From positions 3,566 to 67,565 of the forward strand of contig JBEULL010000020.1 in assembly GCA_041287365.1 (NCBI GenBank): DNA of 64,000 bases. The letters run 5' to 3'. Positions 1 to 8,772 of the stretch are shown piece after piece (the stretch's first letter is position 1; every line of letters begins with the position of its first letter). The notes beneath the pieces were generated by a model, which saw only the letters and a list, made by a program, of their open reading frames with translations, was not told where the DNA came from and made no database searches. The stretch is from JAQVIJ01 sp041287365 (lineage in GTDB: Bacteria; Desulfobacterota; Dissulfuribacteria; Dissulfuribacterales; DYLC01). The translations under genes and the position numbers were made by a program.

Positions 1-347
1 GGGCCTACGACCTGGTATTGAACGGCATAGAGGTTGGTGGAGGGAGCATTCGTATCCATCTGCCTCAAATGCAAAAACGAATCTTCGAGCTTCTGGCCAT
101 CTCAAATGAAGAGGCCCAGGAAAAATTCGGTTTCCTCATAGATGCACTAGAGTTCGGAGCACCTCCTCATGGAGGTATAGCCTTCGGCCTGGACAGACTG
201 GTCATGCTTATGGCTGGAGCCGGCACCATTCGAGACGTCATAGCATTCCCGAAGACACAAAAGGCCCAATGCCTGCTCACCAACGCACCCTCTCACGTCA
301 GCCACATGCAACTGGCCGAGCTCTATATCAAGCCGGGCTGGAAATAA
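1..347 (+). CDS. aspS: Aspartyl-tRNA synthetase, C-terminal part (5' end outside window)
   Basis: This is the last ~115 residues of a class II aminoacyl-tRNA synthetase that charges tRNA-Asp in the cytoplasm; the left edge of the window cuts the gene. The frame is open from base 3. The class II motif 3 is visible as GGIAFGLDRLVMLMAG, whose Arg contacts ATP, followed by TIRDVIAFPK, which is typical of bacterial AspRS. The family normally has ~590 residues, so about four fifths lie to the left. The stop is 13 nt before the next gene. AspRS versus the non-discriminating AspRS cannot be decided from this end alone. Confidence 0.93.
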   Translation, partial: AYDLVLNGIEVGGGSIRIHLPQMQKRIFELLAISNEEAQEKFGFLIDALEFGAPPHGGIAFGLDRLVMLMAGAGTIRDVIAFPKTQKAQCLLTNAPSHVSHMQLAELYIKPGWK

Positions 348-360
348 AAAGGAGAAAAAT

Positions 361-2193
361 ATGGCCAAATGGAATCCCTACAGAAAACTCCTGGACGCGA
401 CACCCAATCGTCAGATATACAAACTGCATGACCCGCAAGAACCCAATCTTCTGCGGGACATCTTTCCATATACCGAGATCTGCAAGACACCCTTCGACCA
501 AGTGCATGTCATGGCCGAGCCATGTGATGAGATGCTCATCACAGACACCACATTCCGCGACGGGCAGCAGGCCAGGCCGCCCTATTCCGTGCAGCAGATC
601 AGCACCATTTTTGATTTTCTGCACCGATTGAGCGGGCCTAACGGCGTAATCCGTCAGGCGGAGTTCTTTCTTTATACACAAAAGGACAAGGAAGCGGTCT
701 GGGTGTGCAGGGAAAAAGGCTATAAATTTCCAGAGATAACCGGCTGGATTCGGGCCAACAAGGCGGATCTGCAACTGGTAAAGGAGATGGGGCTCAAGGA
801 AACAGGCATTCTCACCTCCATATCCGATTATCACATCTTTCTGAAACTCAAAAAGACTCGAGCAAAGGCCATGGAGGATTACCTGGCCATTGTAAAGGCA
901 TGTCTGGAAGAGGGCATCACACCCCGTTGCCACTTCGAAGACATCACACGAGCCGATATTTACGGCTTCTGCGTACCCTTTGCCATAGAGCTCATGAAAC
1001 TGCGAGAGGAAAGCGGCATTGATATCAAGATTCGGCTCTGCGATACGCTAGGCTATGGTGTGCCCTATCCCGGTGCAGCCCTTCCTCGAAGTGTGGGCAG
1101 GATAGTTCACGCCATGACTCAGGATGCCGGTGTACCTGGTTCCCTGCTGGAATGGCATGGCCACAACGATTTTCACAAGGCCTTAATCAATGCCTCCACG
1201 GCCTGGCTCTATGGCTGCGGGGCAGTAAACGGCACGCTTCTGGGCTTCGGAGAACGCACGGGCAATACGCCTATAGAGGCATTGCTCATCGAACGCATAT
1301 CTCTCAGGGGTTCACAGGACGGCATAGATACTCGAGCCATCACGGAAATGGCGGAATACTTCGAAAAAGAACTGCATGTGCATATCCCGCGCAACTATCC
1401 CATAGTAGGGGCGGATTCCACAGCCACCTCCGCAGGCATTCACGCAGACGGGCTGCTCAAAAACGAGGAGATATACAACATCTTCGATACAAATCGCATA
1501 CTTGGACGTCCAATCTCGATCATCGTCTCGGACAAATCCGGAACCGCAGGCATAGCACATTGGGTGAACACCAAGCTGAAACTGAAGGGTGAACAGGCCA
1601 TCGACAAGAAACATCCTGGCATTGTCAAGATATACAAAAAGGTCATGCAGGAATATGAAAACGACCGCATAACCTCCATGTCTGACGACGAGATCGAGAC
1701 CCTGGCCCGCAGATATCTGCCGGAATTCTTTCCATCCGGCTTCGCCAAACTGGAGACCAAGGCAAGGGAGCTGGCTGTACATCTGGTGGAAGAACTAGTG
1801 GAACATTCGGAGATCCGTTCCATGAATGCGGAGAGGATCGAACCTGTATTGAGACAGTGCCTGGAAGAAAACCCGTTTATTCAGTTCCTGTATGTGGTGA
1901 ATACGGATGGGAAAAAGATCACCAAAAATATCACTCACCTCAAATACAAGGCGCAATATGCCACTCACCTGCTGGATGAGGACTTCTCCGACCGCTCATG
2001 GTTCATAGAACCCATGCAGAATGGCAAGAGCCACGTCTCTCCGTTTTACACCTCCAAGATCACAGGGGCCCTCTGCATCACTGTTTCCGCTCCGATTCGA
2101 AACGAAACAGATGAAATCATAGGGATTCTGGGGATAGATATACGATTTGAAGACCTTGCAAAGATGGAACAAGAGGAACCCTCTGCTGAATAA
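361..2193 (+). CDS. Isopropylmalate/homocitrate-synthase-like enzyme fused to a C-terminal Cache domain
   Basis: The 610-residue protein starts at ATG 361 behind AAGGAG at 349-354. Residues ~55-340 are an HMGL-like TIM barrel of the LeuA/homocitrate/Re-citrate synthase superfamily. DTTFRDGQQA (62-71) carries the metal-binding Asp and the Arg, and HGHND (~265-269) carries the two metal-binding His. These enzymes condense acetyl-CoA with a 2-oxo acid. The classical LeuA dimer domain is not seen; residues ~490-605 instead read as a Cache/PDC sensor fold (VVNTDGKKIT, then DRSWFIEPMQ, PFYTSKITG and a closing GILGIDIRFEDL). No signal peptide or membrane segment is visible, so the Cache domain would be cytosolic, perhaps as an allosteric site (inference). 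The substrate is unknown; Re-citrate synthase is one option. Confidence 0.8.
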   Translation: MAKWNPYRKLLDATPNRQIYKLHDPQEPNLLRDIFPYTEICKTPFDQVHVMAEPCDEMLITDTTFRDGQQARPPYSVQQISTIFDFLHRLSGPNGVIRQAEFFLYTQKDKEAVWVCREKGYKFPEITGWIRANKADLQLVKEMGLKETGILTSISDYHIFLKLKKTRAKAMEDYLAIVKACLEEGITPRCHFEDITRADIYGFCVPFAIELMKLREESGIDIKIRLCDTLGYGVPYPGAALPRSVGRIVHAMTQDAGVPGSLLEWHGHNDFHKALINASTAWLYGCGAVNGTLLGFGERTGNTPIEALLIERISLRGSQDGIDTRAITEMAEYFEKELHVHIPRNYPIVGADSTATSAGIHADGLLKNEEIYNIFDTNRILGRPISIIVSDKSGTAGIAHWVNTKLKLKGEQAIDKKHPGIVKIYKKVMQEYENDRITSMSDDEIETLARRYLPEFFPSGFAKLETKARELAVHLVEELVEHSEIRSMNAERIEPVLRQCLEENPFIQFLYVVNTDGKKITKNITHLKYKAQYATHLLDEDFSDRSWFIEPMQNGKSHVSPFYTSKITGALCITVSAPIRNETDEIIGILGIDIRFEDLAKMEQEEPSAE

Positions 2194-3880
2194 CAAAACA
2201 GGTGTGCATGGCCGCGGCCAGGCACACCTGTTACACAACGAAACAGGAGCTATTCGCAAGACATGGGGGCGCATCGGAAAATCACGGGGTATAACTCCGG
2301 TCGCACTCATCTTTCCCAATACATATGCGGTAGGCATGTCGAATCTTGGCCTACAAACCCTTTATGCCACGCTGAACGCCCAACAGCATATCGCGGCCGA
2401 AAGGTTCTTTTATCACGAGGGGTCCCCCTGGAAATCGGAAGAGAGCGGAAGGCCCCTGAATGACTTTCAAATCCTGCTGTTTTCCGTCAGTTTTGAGGCG
2501 GATTATCCCAACGTCATTCGCGCCATCTCGGCCTGCGGCCTGTCCCCTCTGGCAGCAGATAGAGAAAACGAAAAAGGTCCTCTGGTTCTGGCCGGCGGTG
2601 TGGCCACATTCATCAATCCGGAACCATTGGCGCCATTCATAGATGCCTTTCTTTTGGGGGAATTCGAGGCCATCTCCCCTGACTTTCTACCCATTCTGAA
2701 GGACTTGGCAGATACACAGACCAACAGAAAGACCCGGCTTGAGCTTCTGGCCGGAAACTGTCATTGTGTCTATGTTCCGAACCGTTTCTCCACAGCGATA
2801 ACGCCGGCCCGACAGATACACCCCATGGAAACAGTTCCCCATACACGAATCATCTCCGGTGATGCAGCCTTCTCCAACATGTTTTTGCTGGAATTGGCCC
2901 GAGGATGCGGAAAGGGATGCCGTTTCTGCGCAGCCGGCTTTGTGTACAGACCGGCACGGCCATGGCCCCAGGAAGCGCTGCTTTCCACCCTAAATGACAT
3001 AAAAGGAACCGACAAAATCGGTCTGGTGGGATTGGAATTCCTTCAGAGGGAGGACATCAATCATATCTGCGAGAACCTGCTGAATCGGGGTATGCGCCTT
3101 GCTTTCTCCTCCATGCGCATAGACAACCTGACCGACGCCTTCATAGAGGTACTCATAAAATCGCACATAACCACAGCCACCATAGCGCCTGAGGCTGGCT
3201 CGGAACGCATGCGGGCCATCATAAACAAAAATCTGACGGAAGAGACCATTCTTGCCGGTATCGAACGACTGGCTACAGCCGGAATCCTCAACTTCAAACT
3301 ATATTTCATGTACGGCCTGCCCTTTGAAACGCCTGAGGACATGGAGGCATTGGTCGGACTTATAAAACTGGCAAAAAAAATCATAACCCCCATCGGGCAA
3401 AAACAAAAACACCTGGGGAATATCACTGTATCAGCTGGCACCTTTGTGCCAAAGGCATGGACACCGTTTCAATGGTCGGACTTTATCGATGAAAAAACAC
3501 ACACGATCCACAGGAACATCCTGATAAAAGGCCTTTCATCCTTGGCAAATGTACGATTGAGGCTGGATTCCTGGCGTTCTGCAAGTATTCAAGCCATATT
3601 AAGCCGCGGAGACCGCACCCTGGCCCCCATTCTGCAAGATGTGGCCTTGAATGCCACGCCATGGCGCAAGGCATTCAAAAACTGTAAGGACAAGGGGCCT
3701 AACGCCCCCACAGCCGCATCCTTTTTAAAAGGCAGAGACATTCACGAAACGTTGCCATGGGAAGCGGTGCAACACAGCATAACAAAGGCGTTTCTGCAAC
3801 AAGAATGGGCAAAGGCCAAAAAGGCAAAGAACAGCCCGTCCTGTATGCCTGGCTGCAGACGCTGCGGGGTATGTAATTGA
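2147..3880 (+). CDS. Radical SAM protein of the TIGR03960 type
   Basis: The protein has up to 577 residues. The [4Fe-4S] motif CGKGCRFC lies around residues 250-257, within ELARGCGKGCRFCAAGFVYR. A B12-binding-like front domain holds VALIFPNTYAVGMSNLGLQ, and a Cys-rich tail reads CMPGCRRCGVC. This order fits the uncharacterised TIGR03960 family; the reaction is unknown. The companion TIGR03936 domain, often next to or fused with it, is absent. The start is uncertain: TTG 2147 and TTG 2156 lie inside the preceding gene, and GTG 2204 just after its stop would give a usual family N-terminus, but none has a good ribosome site. It is probably translated from the same message as the upstream gene. 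Confidence 0.8.
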   Translation: MKTLQRWNKRNPLLNNKTGVHGRGQAHLLHNETGAIRKTWGRIGKSRGITPVALIFPNTYAVGMSNLGLQTLYATLNAQQHIAAERFFYHEGSPWKSEESGRPLNDFQILLFSVSFEADYPNVIRAISACGLSPLAADRENEKGPLVLAGGVATFINPEPLAPFIDAFLLGEFEAISPDFLPILKDLADTQTNRKTRLELLAGNCHCVYVPNRFSTAITPARQIHPMETVPHTRIISGDAAFSNMFLLELARGCGKGCRFCAAGFVYRPARPWPQEALLSTLNDIKGTDKIGLVGLEFLQREDINHICENLLNRGMRLAFSSMRIDNLTDAFIEVLIKSHITTATIAPEAGSERMRAIINKNLTEETILAGIERLATAGILNFKLYFMYGLPFETPEDMEALVGLIKLAKKIITPIGQKQKHLGNITVSAGTFVPKAWTPFQWSDFIDEKTHTIHRNILIKGLSSLANVRLRLDSWRSASIQAILSRGDRTLAPILQDVALNATPWRKAFKNCKDKGPNAPTAASFLKGRDIHETLPWEAVQHSITKAFLQQEWAKAKKAKNSPSCMPGCRRCGVCN

Positions 3881-3898
3881 GGCGGTTTGCCATCAAGA

Positions 3899-4705
3899 CT
3901 ACAATGCTGCATGTACTCCCATGGTCCGGTAGATATGCCGTCTGAGCACGGCCAACTCGCCCTTCGTGAAGTCCCTTGGATGCGGATAATCGAGGGACAA
4001 GACCTCTTTTACACGAGTCGGACGTTCGGTAAAAAGCACGATCTGATCCGCAAGCTGTATGGCCTCGTCTATATCGTGAGTGATGAAAAGGATCGTCGTG
4101 GGGAACATGGCATGTACGTTGAGCATCTCCTCACGCATCTGAAGCCTGGTGACGAAGTCCAGAGCCCCGAACGGCTCATCCATGAACAGGATATCGGGGT
4201 TGGCGATAAGGGCCCTGGCCACCTCTGCCCTGCGTCTCATGCCCCCTGACAATTCATGGGGATAATAATCACCGAAACCCTTGAGCCCCACCATCTCCAG
4301 ATATTCCAATACCAGCTCCAAGCGCTTTTCTTTATCCTTTATGTTTCGAACGCCTAGCTCGATATTCTCTTGGGCAGTCAGCCATGGAAAAAGACCGTCA
4401 TCCTGAAATACGAATATGTGTCTGGGATTAGGGCCGTGAACCGCCTCTCCGTCCACAAACACCTCGCCCCTGCTTGGTGTATCAAAGCCTGCTATGATGC
4501 GCAACAAAGTGGATTTACCGCATCCAGAAGGCCCGAGAAAACATGTGAAACTGCGGGCAGGCACAGCGAAATTCAAGTCGGTCAGCACATGCCTGTCAGA
4601 CATCAGACCTGAGGCCGCGACTGAAGATGTCTCTTCATAGACCTTGTAAAGTCCGCATATCTCCACCTTGTTCAATGGCTGTGAACTCGCTATAGCCTGG
4701 TTCAT
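3899..4705 (-). CDS. ABC transporter ATP-binding subunit, nitrate/sulfonate/taurine class
   Basis: This cytoplasmic ATPase of 268 residues energises an NrtT/SsuB-type importer. The Walker A is GPSGCGKST, the Q-loop VFQDDGLFPW, the signature LSGGMRRRAEVARAL and the Walker B DILFMDEPFGALD, followed by the switch His in FITHDIDEA. I chose ATG 4705 because it overlaps the permease stop as ATGA (4702-4705) and starts the family's conserved region. The longer reading upstream only copies the permease region in another frame. It is the last gene of a leftward binding protein-permease-ATPase operon. The substrate cannot be read from the ATPase. Confidence 0.92.
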   Translation of the reverse strand: MNQAIASSQPLNKVEICGLYKVYEETSSVAASGLMSDRHVLTDLNFAVPARSFTCFLGPSGCGKSTLLRIIAGFDTPSRGEVFVDGEAVHGPNPRHIFVFQDDGLFPWLTAQENIELGVRNIKDKEKRLELVLEYLEMVGLKGFGDYYPHELSGGMRRRAEVARALIANPDILFMDEPFGALDFVTRLQMREEMLNVHAMFPTTILFITHDIDEAIQLADQIVLFTERPTRVKEVLSLDYPHPRDFTKGELAVLRRHIYRTMGVHAAL

Positions 4706-5490
4706 TGCTTCAATCTCTTCCAGCGAACGGACGGCAGTCTCTCCAGCTGTCTGACAAGATTGTCCAGAAGCAGGCCGATACAGCCAATCACAAGCATACC
4801 ACCGATCACCTGATCCATTCGCAGGGAATTCCTGGCATCCACTATGAGATACCCGAGCCCGTTCTTGACGGCTATCATCTCTGCGGCCACTATGACCAGC
4901 CATGCGGTGCCCAATGTGATTCGAAGACCTGTGATGATCTCCGGGAGGGCAGCCTGAAATATAACGCGGCTGTAGAGTTCATGACCGGTGATGCCGAAAT
5001 TGGAAGCGGCATAGAGATAGGTCGGATTTATACCGGCCACGCCACTCGTCGTAAAAACCACCATCGGGAAAAAGACAGCCAGAAAAATCAAGAAAATAGC
5101 CGGATTGTCCCCGATGCCGAACCACAAAAGGGCGATGGGTATCCAGGCCAATGGAGAAATGGGACGCAGAAATTGAATGACCGGATTTACAGCCCTGCGC
5201 CAGAATGGTTTTGTGCCTAAAAAGATGCCTAGGGGCACAGCCAGCGCCACTGCCAACAGATACCCCCAGGTCACACGAAACAAGCTGGCCACTATATAAT
5301 CCAGAAGCCTGCCGTCCCGAATCAGCTCCCAAAGCCCTCTCAGCACCTGTATGACACCCGGAAAGTGCTCCGGCTTGACATCAAAAACACGCACAGCGAT
5401 CTCCCACAGCGCCATTGTAAAAAAAGACAGCAAAAAGGCGCTCCAGCGCACGGCAAACCAGTTTTGCAGACCCTGCCCCTTGAGACTCAC
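4702..5490 (-). CDS. ABC transporter permease, SsuC/NrtB type
   Basis: The 262-residue inner-membrane protein has about six hydrophobic segments, beginning with WSAFLLSFFTMALWEIAVRVF. The EAA loop that contacts the ATPase is visible as GLRITLGTAWLVIVAAEMI. The start is GTG 5490, overlapping the stop of the binding-protein gene as GTGA; its stop in turn overlaps the ATPase start. Such tight coupling indicates one transporter operon. Family knowledge allows nitrate, bicarbonate, sulfonates, taurine or pyrimidine precursors as cargo; nothing here picks one. Confidence 0.92.
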   Translation of the reverse strand: MSLKGQGLQNWFAVRWSAFLLSFFTMALWEIAVRVFDVKPEHFPGVIQVLRGLWELIRDGRLLDYIVASLFRVTWGYLLAVALAVPLGIFLGTKPFWRRAVNPVIQFLRPISPLAWIPIALLWFGIGDNPAIFLIFLAVFFPMVVFTTSGVAGINPTYLYAASNFGITGHELYSRVIFQAALPEIITGLRITLGTAWLVIVAAEMIAVKNGLGYLIVDARNSLRMDQVIGGMLVIGCIGLLLDNLVRQLERLPSVRWKRLKQ

Positions 5491-6470
5491 TGTTTTTTCT
5501 CCGTAACAAGCGATGTGTCAAGAAAACCGTTCACATCAAAGACACCCTTCAACAAACCCCTCTTGGTCATGGCAGCGGCCATAGCGTCTATCTCCTGTTT
5601 TTTCGGCAGAAGATCGTCATACAACACGCGATCCGGTTGGGATAAAAGCACGTGCTCGAGAAGCGCCACGGGAAGCCCATAGAATCTGGCTCCAATAGCA
5701 GCTGCCTCCCTGCGATGCCCATCGATCCATGCGCCATTGGCATAAAACGCCCTCACCAACCTGACCACCTCGTCTTTTCGCTTTTGCAGCACATCCGCCC
5801 TCACCACCAAAACACTGGAGATGAAGCCGGGCCTCACATCCTTCATGAGATACAGGATTCTGCCTGATCCGTTCATCTCTCCGGCCGCTGCATAGGGCTC
5901 ACCGACGATATAGGCGTCAACGGCGCCCATGGCCAGGCTTGACGGCATGTCCGGAGGCGGCATCTCCACCAGATTGACACTTCTGGCTGGAATTCCCGCC
6001 TGCTCGAGGAGGTCCAGAAGGGTAAGATACTGATTGCTGAAACGAATGGGAATGGCTATGGTCTTGTGTTCCAGCCAATCGATGCCAGCGGCATGGGGTG
6101 CATCGGCACGCACCATCAGGCCCGTACCGTTTCGATGGCCAAGCATCACCAGTTTTATAGGAAAACCCTGCTGGTACAGGGTGATGGCCAATGGTGCCAG
6201 AATGAAGGCCATGTCCAGCTCACTGCTCTTCAATGCCTCACACATCTCGGGCCAGGCAGTAAACTTGACCGGCTTGAACGGAATGTCCTTGTTCAGCTCA
6301 TAAGTTACAGGACATAACAGATGACAGGTGATGGGCAAAAATCCCACCTTCAACACATGGGCTGCAAAGAGTTTTCCATTGCGCCATGTGTGCAGACCTG
6401 ATATGAATATGACCCATATCAAAATCGCAAGAATGATCCTGTATCCGACACTCATCTGTTTCATGCTCAC
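5487..6470 (-). CDS. ABC transporter substrate-binding protein, NMT1/NrtA-like
   Basis: This 327-residue periplasmic solute-binding protein heads the transporter operon. An N-terminal hydrophobic stretch (about residues 9-26, RIILAILIWVIFISGLH) has no obvious signal-peptidase site or lipobox. It may therefore stay membrane-anchored. The mature part starts LKVGFLPITCHLLCP and continues with two-lobed binding-protein features such as MAFILAPLAITLYQQG and AMGAVDAYIVGEPYAAAG. The start is GTG 6470, with ATG 6464 an alternative. The Cys pair in ITCHLLCP is unusual at the ligand-facing first strand. The cargo is unknown. Confidence 0.85.
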   Translation of the reverse strand: MSMKQMSVGYRIILAILIWVIFISGLHTWRNGKLFAAHVLKVGFLPITCHLLCPVTYELNKDIPFKPVKFTAWPEMCEALKSSELDMAFILAPLAITLYQQGFPIKLVMLGHRNGTGLMVRADAPHAAGIDWLEHKTIAIPIRFSNQYLTLLDLLEQAGIPARSVNLVEMPPPDMPSSLAMGAVDAYIVGEPYAAAGEMNGSGRILYLMKDVRPGFISSVLVVRADVLQKRKDEVVRLVRAFYANGAWIDGHRREAAAIGARFYGLPVALLEHVLLSQPDRVLYDDLLPKKQEIDAMAAAMTKRGLLKGVFDVNGFLDTSLVTEKKQ

Positions 6471-6553
6471 AGGTGCATATCCATGCCGTTGAACAAATAT
6501 CCATTGCCATCGCGCTCTTGACTTATCATGTTAAAAATTTACCATAAGATTTC

Positions 6554-7255
6554 ATGAAAACACAAGCTCAAAAAACAACAAAGAAACTCGACGGCCCTGC
6601 CATCTGTCTGGTGAGTGGCGGCATGGATAGCTGTGTGTCCGCTGCCATAGCCATAGGAAGACACAAAGAAACGGCCTTTTTGCATGTGAACTACGGACAG
6701 CGCACGGAAAAAACGGAACTCGAGGCATTTCGGCGCATATCGGCCCATTACGGCATAACGAAACAACTTATAGCCGACATCAGTTATCTCGCAGAGATAG
6801 GGGGCTCGGCCCTTACAGACAGCCGAATAGCAGTGCCGACAGCTGGCATTGAAAACAATTTGATTCCAAACACATACGTCCCATTCCGCAACACACACCT
6901 GATAGCCATAGCGGTTTCATGGGCGGAGGTCATAGGCGCCAACTACATCTACATAGGCGCAACTGAGGTGGACAGCTCCGGCTATCCCGATTGTCGCGCC
7001 GCCTATTTCGAGGCATTTAACCAACTCATAAAAACCGGCACTCGACCTGAAAGCCATATAGAGATAGTGACGCCTCTATTACATATGACAAAACGCGAGG
7101 TGGTGTTGACAGGCATGCAAGTTCAGGCCCCCTTGCATCTCACATGGTCCTGCTACAAAAACGAAAAACTGGCCTGTGGACACTGCGATTCGTGCCGGTT
7201 AAGATTGAAAGGCTTTCAGGAAGCAGGAGTAAAGGACCCTATTCCATATGAATAA
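6554..7255 (+). CDS. queC: 7-cyano-7-deazaguanine synthase
   Basis: The enzyme converts 7-carboxy-7-deazaguanine to preQ0 with ATP and ammonia, in queuosine synthesis. The 233-residue length is normal. The PP-loop SGGMDS sits at residues 21-26, followed by HVNYGQRTEKTE. The C-terminal zinc cluster is complete (SCYKNEKLACGHCDSCRLR, about 195-214). Other que genes are not nearby, and no preQ1 riboswitch is apparent in the short leader. The last 8 nt overlap the next gene, so the two are probably translated together. Confidence 0.95.
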   Translation: MKTQAQKTTKKLDGPAICLVSGGMDSCVSAAIAIGRHKETAFLHVNYGQRTEKTELEAFRRISAHYGITKQLIADISYLAEIGGSALTDSRIAVPTAGIENNLIPNTYVPFRNTHLIAIAVSWAEVIGANYIYIGATEVDSSGYPDCRAAYFEAFNQLIKTGTRPESHIEIVTPLLHMTKREVVLTGMQVQAPLHLTWSCYKNEKLACGHCDSCRLRLKGFQEAGVKDPIPYE

Positions 7256-7679
7256 AACAGAAAAAAACAACGATTCCGATAAGAGCGCCACACAGCCGAT
7301 TTTCGAATGTCAAATGTGCGGGCACTGCTGCCATGGTGAAAGCACGGTATCCATCACCGACAAGGAACAGAAGGCCATTGCAGCCAGCATCGGCATTTCG
7401 GTTTCGGAATTGCTACAGAGATACTGTGTAGTCCTTCAAAATCGTGTGGAAATGAAGACGATAAACGGCCATTGCATCTTTTATGGAGAAGACGGAAGAT
7501 GCCGGATTCATGAAGTCAAACCGTTTCCATGCAGACAATGGCCGCTGCATTCGAGTATTCTCGGTGATTCCGCTGCATGGGAGGCCATTTCCAGGGATTG
7601 CCCCGGGTTCAGAAAAGACATTACATACGAAGAGGTCTGTAACTGGCTGAAAAAGAGGGCTTCTCGAGAAGAGGGATAA
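7248..7679 (+). CDS. YkgJ-family cysteine-cluster protein
   Basis: The protein has 143 residues. C21, C24, C27 and C28 (CQMCGHCC), with further Cys at the GHCIFYGEDGRCRIHEVKPFPCRQWP segment, are the hallmark of the UPF0153/YkgJ family. These proteins probably bind zinc or an Fe-S cluster; the biochemical role is unknown. The ATG at 7248 lies inside the end of queC (8-nt overlap), and the next small gene starts 1 nt after its stop, giving a three-gene operon. Confidence 0.85.
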   Translation: MNKTEKNNDSDKSATQPIFECQMCGHCCHGESTVSITDKEQKAIAASIGISVSELLQRYCVVLQNRVEMKTINGHCIFYGEDGRCRIHEVKPFPCRQWPLHSSILGDSAAWEAISRDCPGFRKDITYEEVCNWLKKRASREEG

Positions 7680-7680
7680 A

Positions 7681-7884
7681 ATGATCACTATAAAATCAGT
7701 TCTTGAATTCAGAGAATACATGGAAAGCGGCAGATGGGAAGAGGATTTCCAATACCGCACGCCGGATGGGCAGGCGGAGATGCTAGACCTGCTTGAAAAC
7801 ATCTTCATCATCTGTGAAAAGGCGGATGAAATTCTGACGAAAAGGCTCTACAAACAGATGGGGCAGATGGAAAGCACAGACTGA
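7681..7884 (+). CDS. Small acidic protein of unknown function
   Basis: The 67-residue protein starts at ATG 7681 directly behind the YkgJ-type gene. It is charged and predicted helical by eye (EMLDLLENIFIICEKADEIL), with no membrane segment and no motif I recognise. The case that it is real rests on tight operon spacing, a start just after the upstream stop, and balanced codon use like its neighbours. Confidence 0.6.
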   Translation: MITIKSVLEFREYMESGRWEEDFQYRTPDGQAEMLDLLENIFIICEKADEILTKRLYKQMGQMESTD

Positions 7885-7917
7885 AACAAGAACTCCCTTG
7901 CATGAATTCATACATGG

Positions 7918-8772
7918 TCACTTAAGGGATAACGCCCGCATCAAACCATCGAATTCCTCGGTGTTGCGGTAATACAGCTCCAATCTTCCGCCTTTTCCTT
8001 TGTGCACGATGTTGACCTTGAGTCCCAAGCGCTGAGACAGATCGTCTGCCAGACTCTGAATATCAGGATCCTGTATCTTCTTGTTCTTCTTTTGCAGACC
8101 GACCTTTTTGTTGAGCCGCCTGGCCGTCTCTTCGGCCTGACGCACCGAAAGACCCTTAGCCACAATCTGATTTCTCAAAAACTCCCTGTCGGCCTCGTTG
8201 TCCAGCATCAGCAGGGCGCGAGCATGTCCTGTATTGAGATTGCCTTCTATCAAATCCTGCTGCAGCGCGGCAGGAAGCTGCAGCAAACGCATGGTGTTGG
8301 TGATGGTGGAACGCTCCTTGCCCACACGTGCGGCCACCTCCTCCTGTGTGAGACCCAACTCGTCTATCAGGCGCCTGTAGGCCATGGCCTCTTCAATAGG
8401 GTTCAGGTCTTCCCGCTGAACATTCTCTATGAGGGCCAATTCCATGGCCTCTGGCGGGCTGACATCCTTGACCACTACAGGCACTGATTTGAGGCCCGCG
8501 GCCTGGGCTGCACGCCACCGCCTTTCACCTGCTATAAGTTCATAGCCATTCTCAATCTCTCTGACCACCAGGGGCTGCAAGATACCCTTTTCGGCTATGG
8601 ATTGAGCCAGGCCCTGAAGTGTGATGGGATCAATATTTTTGCGAGGCTGCAATGGATTTGGATGTATCTTCTCGATGGGACAGACAAAAAAGCCGGGGCG
8701 ACCTGTATCGTAGGTATCTATATCGGGCAGCAGGGCCCCAAGACCCTTTCCAAGCACATTCTTAGCTGTCAT
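7918..8772 (-). CDS. parB: Chromosome-partitioning protein ParB (CTP-dependent DNA clamp)
   Basis: The 284-residue protein binds parS near the origin and slides as a clamp. The N-terminal ParA-activating stretch KNVLGKGLGALLP is followed by the CTP-binding domain with GERRWRA at residues 82-88. Then come ENVQREDLNPIEEA, the helix-turn-helix LTQEEVAARVGKERSTITN, and a C-terminal dimer domain. Its start overlaps the parA stop by 4 nt. The matching parS (20567-20582) is about 12 kb to the right. Confidence 0.95.
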   Translation of the reverse strand: MTAKNVLGKGLGALLPDIDTYDTGRPGFFVCPIEKIHPNPLQPRKNIDPITLQGLAQSIAEKGILQPLVVREIENGYELIAGERRWRAAQAAGLKSVPVVVKDVSPPEAMELALIENVQREDLNPIEEAMAYRRLIDELGLTQEEVAARVGKERSTITNTMRLLQLPAALQQDLIEGNLNTGHARALLMLDNEADREFLRNQIVAKGLSVRQAEETARRLNKKVGLQKKNKKIQDPDIQSLADDLSQRLGLKVNIVHKGKGGRLELYYRNTEEFDGLMRALSLK

